Numbered from the stretch's first letter, positions 42,761 through 51,842 are shown. The stretch is 64,000 bases of DNA from Pseudoxanthomonas beigongshangi (GCF_016820515.1 NZ_JADHDV010000019.1:1-64000); one strand, 5' to 3'. The notes: a model not told the origin generated them from the sequence alone. Numbers and translations are program-made.

Positions 42761-43744
42761 ATGTTTCCACCTCTGGAGCCCTTCGCGGAGGGCCTGCTTG
42801 ATGTCGGAGACGGACATGCAATCCACTACTGCCAGTCCGGCAACCCGGAGGGCCAGCCGGCGCTGATCCTGCATGGCGGCCCCGGCGCGGGCTCTTCTCC
42901 CTATCATCGGCGGTTCTTCGACCCGGATATCTACCGCATCATCCAGTTCGATCAGAGGGGATGCGGCAAGTCCAGGCCGAACGCCAGCCTGGACGCCAAC
43001 GATACCTGGAGCCTCGTCGCCGACATGGAGCGGCTGCGCCAGCGGCTGGGCATGGATCGGTGGTTGCTGTTCGGCGGATCCTGGGGCTCCACGCTGGCGC
43101 TCAGTTATGCCGGCAAGCATCGCGATCGTTGCGTCGCCCTCATCCTGCGCGGCATCTGGCTGAATCGCGAGGACGATATCGCCTGGGACTATGGCGGGCT
43201 ACGCCGGTTCTGGCCGGAGGCATTCGCCGGGTTCGAAGAGTTCGTCCCCGAAGAGGAGCGAGGCGACCTGCTGGCTGCCTACCATCGACGCCTGTGCGAC
43301 GAGGATCCGGCCGTGCACATGCCGGCGGCCGTTTCATTCTGCCGCTGGGAAGCGGCCTGCGAACGCCTGTTGCCTTCCGGGGAGGAAATCCTCCCCGGAC
43401 CGGAAACCCTGGCGCTTGCACGCATCGAAGCGCATTTCACGATCAACCGCGCTTTCACGGAGCCGGATGCGCTGATGGCGGCGGCGGAACAACTGGGTGA
43501 CCTGCCGGGAGCGATCGTGCACGGCCGCTACGACATGCTGTGCCCGGTGGATGGCGCGCTGGCCATCGCCCGAGCCTGGCCCGGAGCGCGTCTGACCATC
43601 GTGCCCGATGCGGGCCATTCCGCTTTCGAACCCGGCATCCAAGCGGCCTTGCTGGCCGAGACGGCGGCGCATGCCTTCCCACGGCATTGGGAGCACGAGC
43701 GTGGCTCGCGATCCCTTCGGCCCAGCGGGGTCGCGCCGCCGTGA
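42761..43744 (+). CDS. pip: Proline iminopeptidase (prolyl aminopeptidase)
   Basis: 327 residues. S33 alpha/beta hydrolase with oxyanion motif HGGPGAG, DQRGCGKSRP, nucleophile Ser107 in GGSWGSTL, Asp258 in GRYDMLCP and His286 in AGHSAFE. It removes N-terminal Pro from peptides in the cytosol, complementing the S9 exopeptidases elsewhere in the window. No signal peptide. It begins 3 nt after the exporter, with AAGGA in the tail of that gene as ribosome site. Its composition looks native, unlike the preceding pair. Confidence 0.95.
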   Translation: MFPPLEPFAEGLLDVGDGHAIHYCQSGNPEGQPALILHGGPGAGSSPYHRRFFDPDIYRIIQFDQRGCGKSRPNASLDANDTWSLVADMERLRQRLGMDRWLLFGGSWGSTLALSYAGKHRDRCVALILRGIWLNREDDIAWDYGGLRRFWPEAFAGFEEFVPEEERGDLLAAYHRRLCDEDPAVHMPAAVSFCRWEAACERLLPSGEEILPGPETLALARIEAHFTINRAFTEPDALMAAAEQLGDLPGAIVHGRYDMLCPVDGALAIARAWPGARLTIVPDAGHSAFEPGIQAALLAETAAHAFPRHWEHERGSRSLRPSGVAPP

Positions 43745-43772
43745 TTCACCCGCGTGCAGCACCCATATACAA

Positions 43773-43822
43773 GTCCCGGCTTGACCAACCTGCCGGCCGT
43801 TGGAGACCGCCGGGATGACGAC
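43773..43822 (+). repeat. 50-bp direct repeat, right copy
   Basis: Right-hand partner of 41124-41173; sits 28 bp after the pip stop. Beyond it up to 43957 there is no gene, only CCGTCATTCAGGCGACGG-like repeat remains and a CATAGT -10 candidate at 43926-43931 for the MFS gene. Confidence 0.75.
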
Positions 43823-43957
43823 AAGGCCCGTTCATCGATATCGTCCTCCCGCCGTCATTCAGGCGACGGCGGAGAAAGCGGCCCCCATGCATTTTCCCGC
43901 TGTCGAAAACCGCACCACTCGCGCGTCATAGTCAGGTCACCCCGCACAGGACCGCCC

Positions 43958-45514
43958 ATGACCTCCCCGACGTCCCCCAAGGCCACCCGCCGCGAATGGA
44001 TTGGCCTGGCCGCCATCGCCCTGCCCTGCATGGTCTACGCGATGGACCTGACCGTGCTCAACCTGGCGTTGCCGGCGATCAGCGCCGAACTCAACCCTTC
44101 CACTTCGCAACTGCTGTGGATCGTCGACATCTACGGGTTCCTGGTGGCCGGCTTCCTGATCACGATGGGAACGTTGGGTGATCGCATCGGCCGGCGCCGG
44201 CTGTTGCTGATCGGTGCGGCCGCGTTCGCCGCGGCCTCGGTCATCGCCGCCTTCTCGCGCAGCGCGGAGATGCTGATCGCCATGCGCGCGCTGCTGGGCG
44301 TGGCCGGCGCCACCCTGGCACCGTCGACGATGTCGCTGATCCGCAACATGTTCCATGACGAGCACGAGCGCCAGTTCGCGATCGGCGTGTGGATCGCCAG
44401 TTTCTCGGTCGGCGGCGCGATCGGTCCGCTGGTCGGCGGCCTGTTGCTGGAATGGTTCTGGTGGGGCGCGGCGTTCCTGGCCGCGGTGCCGGTGATGGTG
44501 CTGTTGTTGCTGCTGGGACCGAAGCTGCTGCCCGAATACCGCGATCCCGACGCCGGCCGGCTGGATCCGGCGAGCATGGCGCAATCGCTGTTCGCGGTGC
44601 TGGCGGTGGTGTACGGCCTCAAGCGGATCGCCGAGTACGGCGCCGATACGCGCGGTCTGCTGGTGCTGGCCGCCGGCCTGGTGCTGGGCGTGCTGTTCGT
44701 GCGCCGACAGCGGCACCTGGACTATCCGTTCCTGGACGTCACCCTGTTCCGCCGTCCCGCCTTCAGCGCGGCGATCGTCGCCTACGCGCTGGCCGGCCTG
44801 TCGATGATGGGCGTGTACATCTTCATGACCCAGTACCTGCAACTGGTGCTGGGGCTGTCGCCGCTGGAAGCCGGTTTCGCCACCGTCCCGTGGTCGCTGT
44901 GCTTCACCGTGGGATCGCTGCTGGCGCCAAGGCTGGCGCGCCACTGGGGCGCGCGGCGGGTGATGGTGCGCGGCCTGCTGGTGGCGGCGGTCGGCTTCGG
45001 CATCACCGCGCTGGTGGTGCCGCCGCACGGGCTGTGGATCCTGATCGCTGGCATGCTGGCGATGAGCATCGGGATGGCGCCGGTGTTCACCGTGGGCAAT
45101 GAACTGATCATCACCACCGCGCCGCCGGAACGCGCCGGCGCGGCGTCGGCATTGGCAGAAACCAGCGCCGAACTCAGCGGCGCGCTGGGCATCGCGCTGC
45201 TCGGCAGCGCCGGCATGGCGCTGTACCGCTTCTGGCTGGAGCCGGCATTGCCGGCGGATCTGGCCCACGCCGCCGCCGGCCATGCCCTGTCCACGCTGGG
45301 CGGCGCGATCGCCACCGCCGAAACGCTGCCGGCCGGCCAGGCCATCGCCATCGAAACGACCGCGCGCGCCGCGTTCACCGACGCCATGCGGCTGGTGGCG
45401 GTGTTCGGCGGAACGATGATGCTGTTGGCGGCGTGGATGGCCTCGCACCTGATGCGCGATGGCGAGGGCGAAGGCCATGTGACGAGCGTGGCCAACGAGG
45501 CTTCCGGCGCATGA
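43958..45514 (+). CDS. MFS multidrug exporter (DHA2, 14-helix, SmvA/QacA type)
   Basis: 518 residues with 14 predicted helices. Signature parts: LDLTVLNLALPAI-type motif as AMDLTVLNLALPAISAEL, motif A GTLGDRIGRRRLLLIG, motif C region ASFSVGGAIGPLVGGLLLE. This matches DHA2 drug/H+ antiporters such as SmvA and QacA, which extrude quaternary ammonium compounds and other cations. ATG 43958 is chosen; the upstream in-frame extension is repeat DNA. No TetR regulator is adjacent. Substrate not deducible. Confidence 0.92.
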   Translation: MTSPTSPKATRREWIGLAAIALPCMVYAMDLTVLNLALPAISAELNPSTSQLLWIVDIYGFLVAGFLITMGTLGDRIGRRRLLLIGAAAFAAASVIAAFSRSAEMLIAMRALLGVAGATLAPSTMSLIRNMFHDEHERQFAIGVWIASFSVGGAIGPLVGGLLLEWFWWGAAFLAAVPVMVLLLLLGPKLLPEYRDPDAGRLDPASMAQSLFAVLAVVYGLKRIAEYGADTRGLLVLAAGLVLGVLFVRRQRHLDYPFLDVTLFRRPAFSAAIVAYALAGLSMMGVYIFMTQYLQLVLGLSPLEAGFATVPWSLCFTVGSLLAPRLARHWGARRVMVRGLLVAAVGFGITALVVPPHGLWILIAGMLAMSIGMAPVFTVGNELIITTAPPERAGAASALAETSAELSGALGIALLGSAGMALYRFWLEPALPADLAHAAAGHALSTLGGAIATAETLPAGQAIAIETTARAAFTDAMRLVAVFGGTMMLLAAWMASHLMRDGEGEGHVTSVANEASGA

Positions 45515-45623
45515 GGCATCCGAGGTGGCGCCTGCCGCGCGCACGCCGTCGCGGACACATCACTTACACTGACGCCTCTGTCTCTCTGGCGCCCGCGGGC
45601 GCCCACGACCACGGATGCACGGG

Positions 45624-46394
45624 ATGAAGATCGCCAGCTGGAACGTCAATTCGCTCAATGTCCGCCAGCCGCATCTGGAGCAATGGCTGGGTGCGTTCTC
45701 GCCGGACGTGGTGGGCATCCAGGAAACCAAGCTGGAGGATCACCGTTTCCCCGACACCGTGCTGGCCGGGCTGGGCTACCGCAGCATCTTCGCCGGACAG
45801 AAGACCTACAACGGCGTGGCGATCCTGTCGCGGGTGCCGGCCACCGAGGTGCAGATCGGCGTCCCCGGTTTCGAGGACGAACAGAAGCGCGTGATCGCCG
45901 CGACCGTGGGCGATCTGCGCATCGTCAACCTGTACGTGGTCAACGGCCAGGACGTGGGCACCGACAAGTACGCCTACAAGCTGCGCTGGCTGGATGCCGT
46001 GCACGGCTGGCTCGCCGAGGAGCTGCAGCGGCACCCGAAGATGGTCGTGCTGGGCGATTTCAACATCGCCCCGGACGATCGCGATGTCTACGACCCCAAG
46101 GTCTGGGGCGATGCCCACATCCTGACCTCAGTCGCCGAGCGCGACGCGCTCCGCCGCCTGTACGCGCTCGGCCTGCACGACGCCTTCCGCATGCACAACG
46201 ACGAAGCCGGCGTGTACAGCTGGTGGGACTACCGGATGGGCGGGCTGCGCCGCAACCTGGGCCTGCGCATCGATCTCACCCTGGTCTCGGACGCGTTGCG
46301 CGCGCAGGCCGCCGCCGCCGGCATCGATCGCGAGCCGCGCACCTGGGAACGCCCCAGCGACCACGCGCCGGCCTGGGTGCAACTGGCCGGCTGA
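45624..46394 (+). CDS. xthA: Exodeoxyribonuclease III
   Basis: 256 residues from MKIASWNVNSL (an ATG three codons upstream is an alternative). Major AP endonuclease and 3'-5' exonuclease of base-excision repair. Catalytic residues of the family are in place: Glu34 in IQETK, Asp145/Asn147 in LGDFNIAP, Asp217 in RIDLTL and Asp246/His247 in SDHAPAW. Length is near the 268 of the E. coli enzyme. A strong bidirectional terminator follows. Confidence 0.96.
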   Translation: MKIASWNVNSLNVRQPHLEQWLGAFSPDVVGIQETKLEDHRFPDTVLAGLGYRSIFAGQKTYNGVAILSRVPATEVQIGVPGFEDEQKRVIAATVGDLRIVNLYVVNGQDVGTDKYAYKLRWLDAVHGWLAEELQRHPKMVVLGDFNIAPDDRDVYDPKVWGDAHILTSVAERDALRRLYALGLHDAFRMHNDEAGVYSWWDYRMGGLRRNLGLRIDLTLVSDALRAQAAAAGIDREPRTWERPSDHAPAWVQLAG

Positions 46395-46418
46395 TCCGCA
46401 CTCGTTTGAAGGAAATAA

Positions 46419-46448
46419 ACAAAGGCCCGGCGTGCGCCGGGCCTTTGT
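46419..46448. terminator. Bidirectional terminator between xthA and the YeaQ-type gene
   Basis: ACAAAGGCCCGGCG and CGCCGGGCCTTTGT form a perfect 14-bp stem with a 2-nt centre. Short A/T flanks on both sides suit termination in both directions of these convergent genes. Confidence 0.8.
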
Positions 46449-46517
46449 GATGCCACGGACCTTGGGTGCGTCTCGAATCAGCGCACGCGGCCGCAGCGAA
46501 ACCGGATCATCGTGGCG

Positions 46518-46775
46518 TCAGCGTGCGCGTCCCCGGGTGAACAGGTTGACGATCAGCAGCAACACCACTGCGCCGATGAAGGCGGTGACCAGGAATCCGA
46601 TCCAGCCTCCTCCCAGGCCCAGCCCGAGCGCCGGCAGCAGCCATCCGCCCAGGAAACCACCGATGATGCCGACCACGATGTTGAGAATGATGCCCTGCGA
46701 ACCATCACGCCTCATCACCAGGCTGGCCAGCCAGCCCGCGATACCACCGACGATCAGATAGATGAGAAAATTCAT
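46518..46775 (-). CDS. GlsB/YeaQ/YmgE family small membrane protein
   Basis: 85 residues with three Gly-rich hydrophobic helices: MNFLIYLIVGGIAGWLASLV, then NIVVGIIGGFLGGWLLPALG and GFLVTAFIGAVVLLLIVNLF. The family (transglycosylase-associated, PF04226) is often stress-induced and of unknown biochemical function. GGAAGGAG sits upstream of ATG 46775; the longer frame to 47129 overlaps the next gene's control region and is rejected. A small CCCCGGTCTTCGGGG hairpin is in its leader. Confidence 0.9.
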   Translation of the reverse strand: MNFLIYLIVGGIAGWLASLVMRRDGSQGIILNIVVGIIGGFLGGWLLPALGLGLGGGWIGFLVTAFIGAVVLLLIVNLFTRGRAR

Positions 46776-46948
46776 TCTGCCTGTCTCCTTCCGTTGTGGA
46801 CTCCGGCCCCGAAGACCGGGGACGGTGCGATTAAGCGATTGCCGCCGTGAAACCACTGTTAAGCCGGATAGGGGGAATGGCATCCTTGCAGCGCGGTGAT
46901 AACGCGGATCGCGCCGCGATGCACGCTGCCCCGCACCACCGGCCGACC

Positions 46949-47560
46949 ATGACCGAGATTCCCTCCATCTTCCCATCCGCGACCATGCCGCCCGCCTGGC
47001 GGTTCGGGCGGTTCCAGGTCTGGCTGCGCGCGCACCCCCCCCGCATGCGCGGCGAACCGACCGCGCGGCAGGTGCTGGCCGAAGCGCTGGCACAGCCGGC
47101 CGACGCCTTGCCGATCCGGCGCGACGCACGCGGCAAGCCCCATTTCGCGGCGCCCTTCGACGACCAGGCGATCAGCTGGAGCCACAGCGGCGAGGTGCTG
47201 CTGGTCGCGCTCGGGCCGGCACGCGACCTGGGCGTGGATGTCGAACGCCATCGCGAACGGCCGCGGATGATGGAGATCGCGCAGCGCTTCTTCCATCCCA
47301 GTGAGCTGGACTGGCTGCGCGCGCAGGATGACCCGGCGCGCGCCGGCGCGTTCGTGCGCCTGTGGTGCGCCAAGGAGGCGCTGCTGAAGGCACACGGCCA
47401 TGGCGTCTCCTTCGGCCTGGAGAAGCTGGTGTTCGGCGAACGCGAAGACGGCCTGCAGCTGATCGACTGCGATCCCGCGCTGGGCTCCCCGGCCGAATGG
47501 CAATTGCACGAATGGGAACCGCTGCCCGGCTACCGCGGCGCGCTGGCCTGGCGGGCCTGA
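46949..47560 (+). CDS. 4'-phosphopantetheinyl transferase (Sfp/AcpT type)
   Basis: 203 residues from [23 protein letters not shown] 46847 and ATG 46877 are less likely starts. Sfp-type signatures are clear: [24 protein letters not shown] with the Mg-binding Asp/Glu pair, [11 protein letters not shown] and [20 protein letters not shown]. It moves the phosphopantetheine arm from CoA to carrier proteins; the single-domain form here could serve fatty-acid, polyketide or non-ribosomal systems such as the aryl-polyene pigment. It directly precedes rsmG but with a separate -10. Confidence 0.9.
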   Translation: MTEIPSIFPSATMPPAWRFGRFQVWLRAHPPRMRGEPTARQVLAEALAQPADALPIRRDARGKPHFAAPFDDQAISWSHSGEVLLVALGPARDLGVDVERHRERPRMMEIAQRFFHPSELDWLRAQDDPARAGAFVRLWCAKEALLKAHGHGVSFGLEKLVFGEREDGLQLIDCDPALGSPAEWQLHEWEPLPGYRGALAWRA

Positions 47561-47575
47561 GTCCCGCCGTTCGGC

Positions 47576-47581
47576 GATAAT
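47576..47581 (+). promoter_or_regulatory. -10 element GATAAT of a putative leaderless rsmG promoter
   Basis: GATAAT ends 7 nt before ATG 47589. It overlaps the alternative ATG at 47580, which argues for the downstream start. Confidence 0.4.
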
Positions 47582-47588
47582 GCGCGCG

Positions 47589-48236
47589 ATGAATGCCCCG
47601 ACGCTGCCCGCCGGCCTGGACGCGCAACTGCGCCAGGGCCTGACCGAACTCGGCCTGGACGCCGCCGCCCTGGCGCCGCCGCTGCTGGACTATCTGGCCC
47701 TGCTGCACCGCTGGAACCGCACCTACAACCTGACCGCGATCCGCGACCCGGCCGAGATGGTGACCCGCCACCTGCTGGATTCGCTGGCCATGCACGCGCA
47801 CGTCGCCGAAGGCAGCCTGGCCGATCTGGGCACCGGGCCGGGGTTGCCGGGGATTCCGCTGGCCATCACCCACCCCGGACTGCGGGTGACGCTGGTCGAA
47901 AGCAACGGCAAGAAGGCCCGCTTCATGCGCGAGGCGGTGCGCCAGCTGGGCCTGGGCAACGCGCGGGTGGCCGAATCGCGCGCCGAGGCGCTGGACGAAC
48001 CCGCCGCCTACGACCACCTGACCGCGCGGGCCATGGACACGCTGGCCGGCATCATCGCCGTCGGCGGACACCTGCTGAAACCGGGCGGTACCCTGCTGGC
48101 GATGAAGGGCGTGCGGCCGGACGAGGAAATCGCCGCGCTGCCACCGGACTGGCAGGTCGAGGCCATCCATCCGTTGCGCGTGCCCGGCCTGGTCGGCGAG
48201 CGCCATCTGATCGTGGTGCGCAAGGCAGGCGCCTGA
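47589..48236 (+). CDS. rsmG: 16S rRNA (guanine-527-N7)-methyltransferase
   Basis: 215 residues from [13 protein letters not shown]-binding motif [42 protein letters not shown] and the C-terminal [14 protein letters not shown] are diagnostic of RsmG/GidB. It methylates G527 of 16S rRNA; loss gives low-level streptomycin resistance. It sits upstream of parA and parB, as in many bacteria near the origin. Start chosen as above. Confidence 0.96.
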   Translation: MNAPTLPAGLDAQLRQGLTELGLDAAALAPPLLDYLALLHRWNRTYNLTAIRDPAEMVTRHLLDSLAMHAHVAEGSLADLGTGPGLPGIPLAITHPGLRVTLVESNGKKARFMREAVRQLGLGNARVAESRAEALDEPAAYDHLTARAMDTLAGIIAVGGHLLKPGGTLLAMKGVRPDEEIAALPPDWQVEAIHPLRVPGLVGERHLIVVRKAGA

Positions 48237-48337
48237 ACCCGCGCCTCGATCCCCATAACCGATTGATATCGTTGGACGCCTCGAGGGCATGAGCGCCGTT
48301 CCCGGGCGCCGCCGCGCGGCCGGATCGGCGAGGCGAA

Positions 48338-48367
48338 TTCGCAGGACCGGTCCGGACCCCGCATAAT
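48338..48367 (+). promoter_or_regulatory. Promoter of parAB
   Basis: TTCGCA (48338-48343), 18-nt spacer and CATAAT (48362-48367). The start codon is 37 nt beyond the -10. A GGTCCGGACC palindrome lies in the spacer and might bind a regulator, possibly ParA itself; unproven. Confidence 0.5.
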
Positions 48368-48403
48368 CCCCCATCCACCCCGTGTCCCGAGGCGACCACC
48401 CGC

Positions 48404-49201
48404 ATGGCCCGCATCATCGCGATCGCCAACCAGAAAGGCGGCGTCGGCAAGACCACCACTGCCGTCAATCTGGCCGCCGCGCTGGCGCGTGCCCCGCAGC
48501 GCGTGCTGCTGGTGGATCTGGACGCCCAGGGCAATGCCACCATGGGCAGCGGCGTGGACAAGCGCGAACTCGAGAATTCCACCTGCGACGTGTTGCTGCA
48601 GGAAGTCGACGCGCGCACGGCGATCGTGACCACCCAGGAAGGCTTCGACCTGCTTCCCGGCAACATCGACCTGACCGCCGCCGAGATCCAGCTGATGGAG
48701 ATCGACGGCCGCGAGCTGCGCCTGAAGGCCGCGCTGGAACCGATCCGCGGCGACTACGACTTCATCATCATCGACTGCCCGCCGGCGCTGTCGCTGCTCA
48801 CCCTCAACGCGCTGACCGCGGCCGACTCGGTGCTGGTGCCGATGCAGTGCGAGTACTACGCGCTGGAAGGCCTGAGCGCGCTGGTGGAAACCATCGAGGC
48901 GCTGAAGACACGACTGAATCCCGGCCTGGAGATCGAGGGCGTGCTGCGCACCATGTTCGACGTGCGCAACAACCTGGCCAACGCCGTCTCGGCGGAACTG
49001 ACCCAGCATTTCGGCGATCGCGTGTTCCGCACCATCGTGCCGCGCAACGTCCGCCTGGCCGAGGCGCCCAGCCACGGCCAGAGCATCGTCGGCTACGACC
49101 GCACCTCGCGCGGCGGCGTCGCCTACCTGGGCCTGGCCGGGGAAATCATCCGCCGCCAGAGTGAACGCAAGAAGCAAGAAAAGAGGATGGAGTACGCCTG
49201 A
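48404..49201 (+). CDS. parA: Chromosome partitioning ATPase ParA
   Basis: 265 residues. Deviant Walker A motif NQKGGVGKTTTAVNLA (Lys11 and Lys16), VDLDAQGNAT, and switch IIDCPPALSLLTLNAL. ATP-dependent DNA-binding protein that moves ParB-parS complexes. Small Soj-type protein with no N-terminal HTH, so chromosomal rather than type Ia plasmid. GAGG precedes the ATG. The stop TGA shares its A with the parB ATG (49201). Confidence 0.96.
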   Translation: MARIIAIANQKGGVGKTTTAVNLAAALARAPQRVLLVDLDAQGNATMGSGVDKRELENSTCDVLLQEVDARTAIVTTQEGFDLLPGNIDLTAAEIQLMEIDGRELRLKAALEPIRGDYDFIIIDCPPALSLLTLNALTAADSVLVPMQCEYYALEGLSALVETIEALKTRLNPGLEIEGVLRTMFDVRNNLANAVSAELTQHFGDRVFRTIVPRNVRLAEAPSHGQSIVGYDRTSRGGVAYLGLAGEIIRRQSERKKQEKRMEYA

Positions 49202-50100
49202 TGAGCGCGTCGAAGAAACGCGGCCTGGGCCGCGGGCTGGAGGCCCTGCTCGGCCCCAAGGCGGCCGAGACCCCACCACCGGAAGCCCAGCCGGGCGAGG
49301 CCCTGCGCACCCTGCCGGTGGCGCACCTGCAACCCGGCAAGTACCAGCCGCGCATGGCGATGGATCCGGCCAAGCTCAGCGAGCTGGCCGAGTCGATCAA
49401 GGCGCAGGGCGTGATCCAGCCGATCGTGGTGCGCGAACTGGCGCCCGGACGCTTCGAGATCGTCGCCGGCGAACGCCGCTGGCGCGCCTCGCAGGAAGCC
49501 GGCCTGGCCGAAGTGCCGGTGGTGGTGCGCGAGCTGGACGATCGCACCGTCATCGCGATGGCGCTGATCGAGAACATCCAGCGCGAGGATCTGAACCCGC
49601 TGGAAGAAGCGCAGTCGCTGCAACGCCTGATCAACGAATTCTCGCTGACCCACGCCGAGGCCGCCGAAGCGGTCGGCCGTTCGCGCGCCGCGGTGTCCAA
49701 CCTGCTGCGCCTGCTGGAACTGCCGCCGGCCATCCGCGCGCTGCTGGAAGCGCGCCGGCTGGAAATGGGCCACGCCCGCGCGCTGCTGACGCTGTCGCCG
49801 GAACTGGCCAGCAAGCTGGCCTCCGATGCCGCCGACCAGGGCTGGTCGGTGCGCGAGGTCGAACACCGCGCCCAGCAGTTCGCCGCCGGCAAGGTGCCGG
49901 TGATCGGCCGCAAGGCCAAGCCCGGCAAGGCCGCGCCGCAGCCGGACATCGCCGCCCTGGAAACCGAGCTGTCCGAAGGCCTCGGCACCCGCGTCACCAT
50001 CGCCCACGGACGCGGCGGGAAGGGCAAGCTGATCATCCAGTACACCGATCTCGACACCCTCGACGGCGTGCTGGAGAAGCTGCGCGGCCCGCGCGGCTGA
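49201..50100 (+). CDS. parB: Chromosome partitioning protein ParB
   Basis: 299 residues. N-terminal ParA-stimulating peptide SKKRGLGRGLEALLG, CTPase motif GERRWRA at residues 90-96, ENIQREDLNPLEEAQ, HTH SLTHAEAAEAVGRSRAAVSN and a C-terminal dimerisation domain. ParB clamps slide from parS using CTP. No parS (TGTTTCACGTGAAACA type) was noticed in this window. One-base overlap with parA. A GGCGCGCC pair after the stop (50107-50132) could form a hairpin. Confidence 0.96.
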   Translation: MSASKKRGLGRGLEALLGPKAAETPPPEAQPGEALRTLPVAHLQPGKYQPRMAMDPAKLSELAESIKAQGVIQPIVVRELAPGRFEIVAGERRWRASQEAGLAEVPVVVRELDDRTVIAMALIENIQREDLNPLEEAQSLQRLINEFSLTHAEAAEAVGRSRAAVSNLLRLLELPPAIRALLEARRLEMGHARALLTLSPELASKLASDAADQGWSVREVEHRAQQFAAGKVPVIGRKAKPGKAAPQPDIAALETELSEGLGTRVTIAHGRGGKGKLIIQYTDLDTLDGVLEKLRGPRG

Positions 50101-50181
50101 GGCCCGGGGCGCGCCCCCAGCGGAGGCGCGCCGACACATCGACAAGACCAGATTCAGCCGGTGGCGGCAAAATAGGCGCCC

Positions 50182-50907
50182 ATGACATCCAGCCCCGCCC
50201 TCTCCGTCGTCGTCCCGGTCTTCAACGAGCGCGACAACGTCACGCCCCTGATCGACGAGATCACCGCCGCGCTGCGTGGCCGGATCGATTTCGAGATCGT
50301 CTACGTCGATGACCATTCCCGCGACGACACCCTGGCCGTGCTGCAGGCCCTGAAGGCGCGCGTGCCGGAACTGCGGGTGCTGCAACATGTCCAGCAGAGC
50401 GGCCAGAGCACCGCCATCCGCACCGGCGTCAAGGCCGCGCGCGGCGCCTGGATCGCCACCCTGGACGGCGACGGCCAGAACGATCCGGCCGACATTCCCA
50501 AATTGATCGCCGCGCGCGATGGCGGCGAGGCGCAGACCAGGCTCTACGCCGGCTGGCGGGTCAACCGCCAGGACAGCGGCAGCAAGCGCTGGGCCAGCAA
50601 GTGGGCCAACGCGATCCGCTCGCGCATGCTGCGCGACGAGACGCCGGATACCGGCTGCGGCATCAAGCTGTTCGAACGCGAAGCCTTCCTCGACCTGCCC
50701 TACTTCGATCACATGCACCGCTACCTGCCCGCGCTGATGCAGCGCGCCGGCTGGAAGACGATCAGTGTGCCGGTCAATCACCGCCATCGCACCGCCGGCG
50801 TGTCCAAGTACAACAACCTCAACCGGGCGCTGGTCGGCATCAGCGACCTGCGCGGCGTGGCCTGGCTGATCAAGCGCGGCAAGCGCACGGCGGTCCGGGA
50901 GCTCTGA
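50182..50907 (+). CDS. GT2 family glycosyltransferase (dolichol-phosphate-mannose-synthase-like)
   Basis: 241 residues. Sequence begins ALSVVVPVFNERDNVTPLID, with VDDHSRDDT and the metal motif LDGDGQNDP, then ETPDTGCGIKLFERE and NHRHRTAGVSKYN. This is the DPM1/ArnC-like subgroup without the C-terminal membrane helices of ArnC. It would transfer a sugar to undecaprenyl phosphate. Followed after 1 bp by a LAB_N protein, a common partner in lipid-linked sugar systems. A CAAAAT at 50168-50173 might be a -10 for a nearly leaderless mRNA. Confidence 0.92.
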   Translation: MTSSPALSVVVPVFNERDNVTPLIDEITAALRGRIDFEIVYVDDHSRDDTLAVLQALKARVPELRVLQHVQQSGQSTAIRTGVKAARGAWIATLDGDGQNDPADIPKLIAARDGGEAQTRLYAGWRVNRQDSGSKRWASKWANAIRSRMLRDETPDTGCGIKLFEREAFLDLPYFDHMHRYLPALMQRAGWKTISVPVNHRHRTAGVSKYNNLNRALVGISDLRGVAWLIKRGKRTAVREL

Positions 50908-50908
50908 G

Positions 50909-51250
50909 GTGGAAGTGCACTGGCTCAACCAGCCAATCGAGGCGCTCTACTGGACCGGCCTGCATGTCACCGGCTGGAAGCTGATCGGTTACACCGGCGC
51001 ACTGATGTTCGGCGGCCGCTGGCTGGTCCAGTTCATCGCCTCCCGGCGCGCCGGCAAGCCGGTCATCCCGCGCCTGTTCTGGTACATGAGCGTGCTGGGC
51101 AGCCTGATGACGCTGAGCTACTTCCTGTTTTCGGCCAAGCAGGACTCGGTCGGCGTACTGCAGAACCTGTTCCCGGCCTTCACCGCGCTGTACAGCCTGT
51201 ACCTGGACATCCGGCACCGCGGCTGGCACCGCGACAAGGCCAGCCACTGA
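50909..51250 (+). CDS. Lipid-A-disaccharide synthase N-terminal domain (LAB_N) membrane protein
   Basis: 113 residues from GTG 50909. Three helices and the LAB_N pattern: ALMFGGRWLVQFIASRRAGK, PVIPRLFWYMSVLGSLMTLS, VGVLQNLFPAFTALYSLYLD. In Pseudomonas and many others this domain stands alone next to GT2 genes and may flip or handle lipid-linked sugars. No LpxB catalytic domain is attached. Start codon is GTG with no gap from the GT2 gene, so coupling is likely. Confidence 0.88.
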   Translation: MEVHWLNQPIEALYWTGLHVTGWKLIGYTGALMFGGRWLVQFIASRRAGKPVIPRLFWYMSVLGSLMTLSYFLFSAKQDSVGVLQNLFPAFTALYSLYLDIRHRGWHRDKASH

Positions 51251-51282
51251 CGGCGAGGCGTCGCCGAACCCTACCGCGCTGT

Positions 51283-51352
51283 TCCTCCCCCTTCGAAGAA
51301 GGGGGACCGAGGGGATTCGCTCCTGGCGCCGCCCCCAATCCCCGTCGCCCCT
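51283..51352. repeat. Dispersed palindromic intergenic repeat, copy 3
   Basis: CCCCCTTCGAAGAAGGGGG followed by ACCGAGGGGATTCG and CCAATCCCCGTCG, matching the block layout of copies at 8479, 28230 and 58342. It separates the LAB_N gene from the czc cluster. Confidence 0.65.
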
Positions 51353-51394
51353 GCGATTGTGTAACGCCACGCCCCGCCGTTAGCCTGTGCAGCC

Positions 51395-51787
51395 ATGCCC
51401 CTGCTCCGCCGCTTCCGCCGCCCCACCCTCATGCGCCTGCTGGCGCTGTGCGTGCTGCTGCTGGGCGTGATCGCGCAGCCGGTGATGGCCTCGGTGGGCG
51501 GCGTCCACGAACTCGGCCACGGCGGCGGCCTGCATTCGCATGTGGATGCGGACGCGGTCCCGGACGGCGAAGGGCACGAGCGCGGGGACGACGAATCCGG
51601 CAAGACCCGCGGCCTGCTGCATGCCCTGATGCATGCCACGCACTGCTGTGGCCACGCGCCGGCGATGCCGGTGGCGGCCACGATCTGGCAGCCGCTCGCG
51701 CCGCTGGATTCCGTGTCGTTCCCGCACGACGCGCCGGTTCCCACCCACCGCAGCGACAAGCTGTTGCGCCCGCCGATAGCGATCTGA
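51395..51787 (+). CDS. His-rich exported protein, CzcI-like
   Basis: 130 residues. N-terminal hydrophobic segment (LMRLLALCVLLLGVIAQPVM) is a signal peptide. The mature region is rich in His, Asp and Glu (HELGHGGGLHSHVDADAVPD, EGHERGDD, LLHALMHATHCCGHAPA), fitting a periplasmic metal-binding protein. In Cupriavidus czcI sits just before czcCBA; the position here is the same. A role in sensing or modulating Zn/Co/Cd efflux is inferred. No regulator gene (czcRS) is present in the window. Confidence 0.7.
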   Translation: MPLLRRFRRPTLMRLLALCVLLLGVIAQPVMASVGGVHELGHGGGLHSHVDADAVPDGEGHERGDDESGKTRGLLHALMHATHCCGHAPAMPVAATIWQPLAPLDSVSFPHDAPVPTHRSDKLLRPPIAI

Positions 51788-51842
51788 GGCACTCCCGGCC
51801 CGGCCGGGTTTCATTCGTCCTCGATCCTTTCGGAGAATTCCC

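Noticed and set aside
41124-43822. Composite transposon or integrated element
   Set aside because: No transposase, integrase or terminal short duplications were seen; only the flanking 50-bp repeats and base composition hint at transfer.
48237-50181. parS centromere site near parAB
   Set aside because: The consensus TGTTTCACGTGAAACA was not found by eye anywhere in the window; sites may lie outside.
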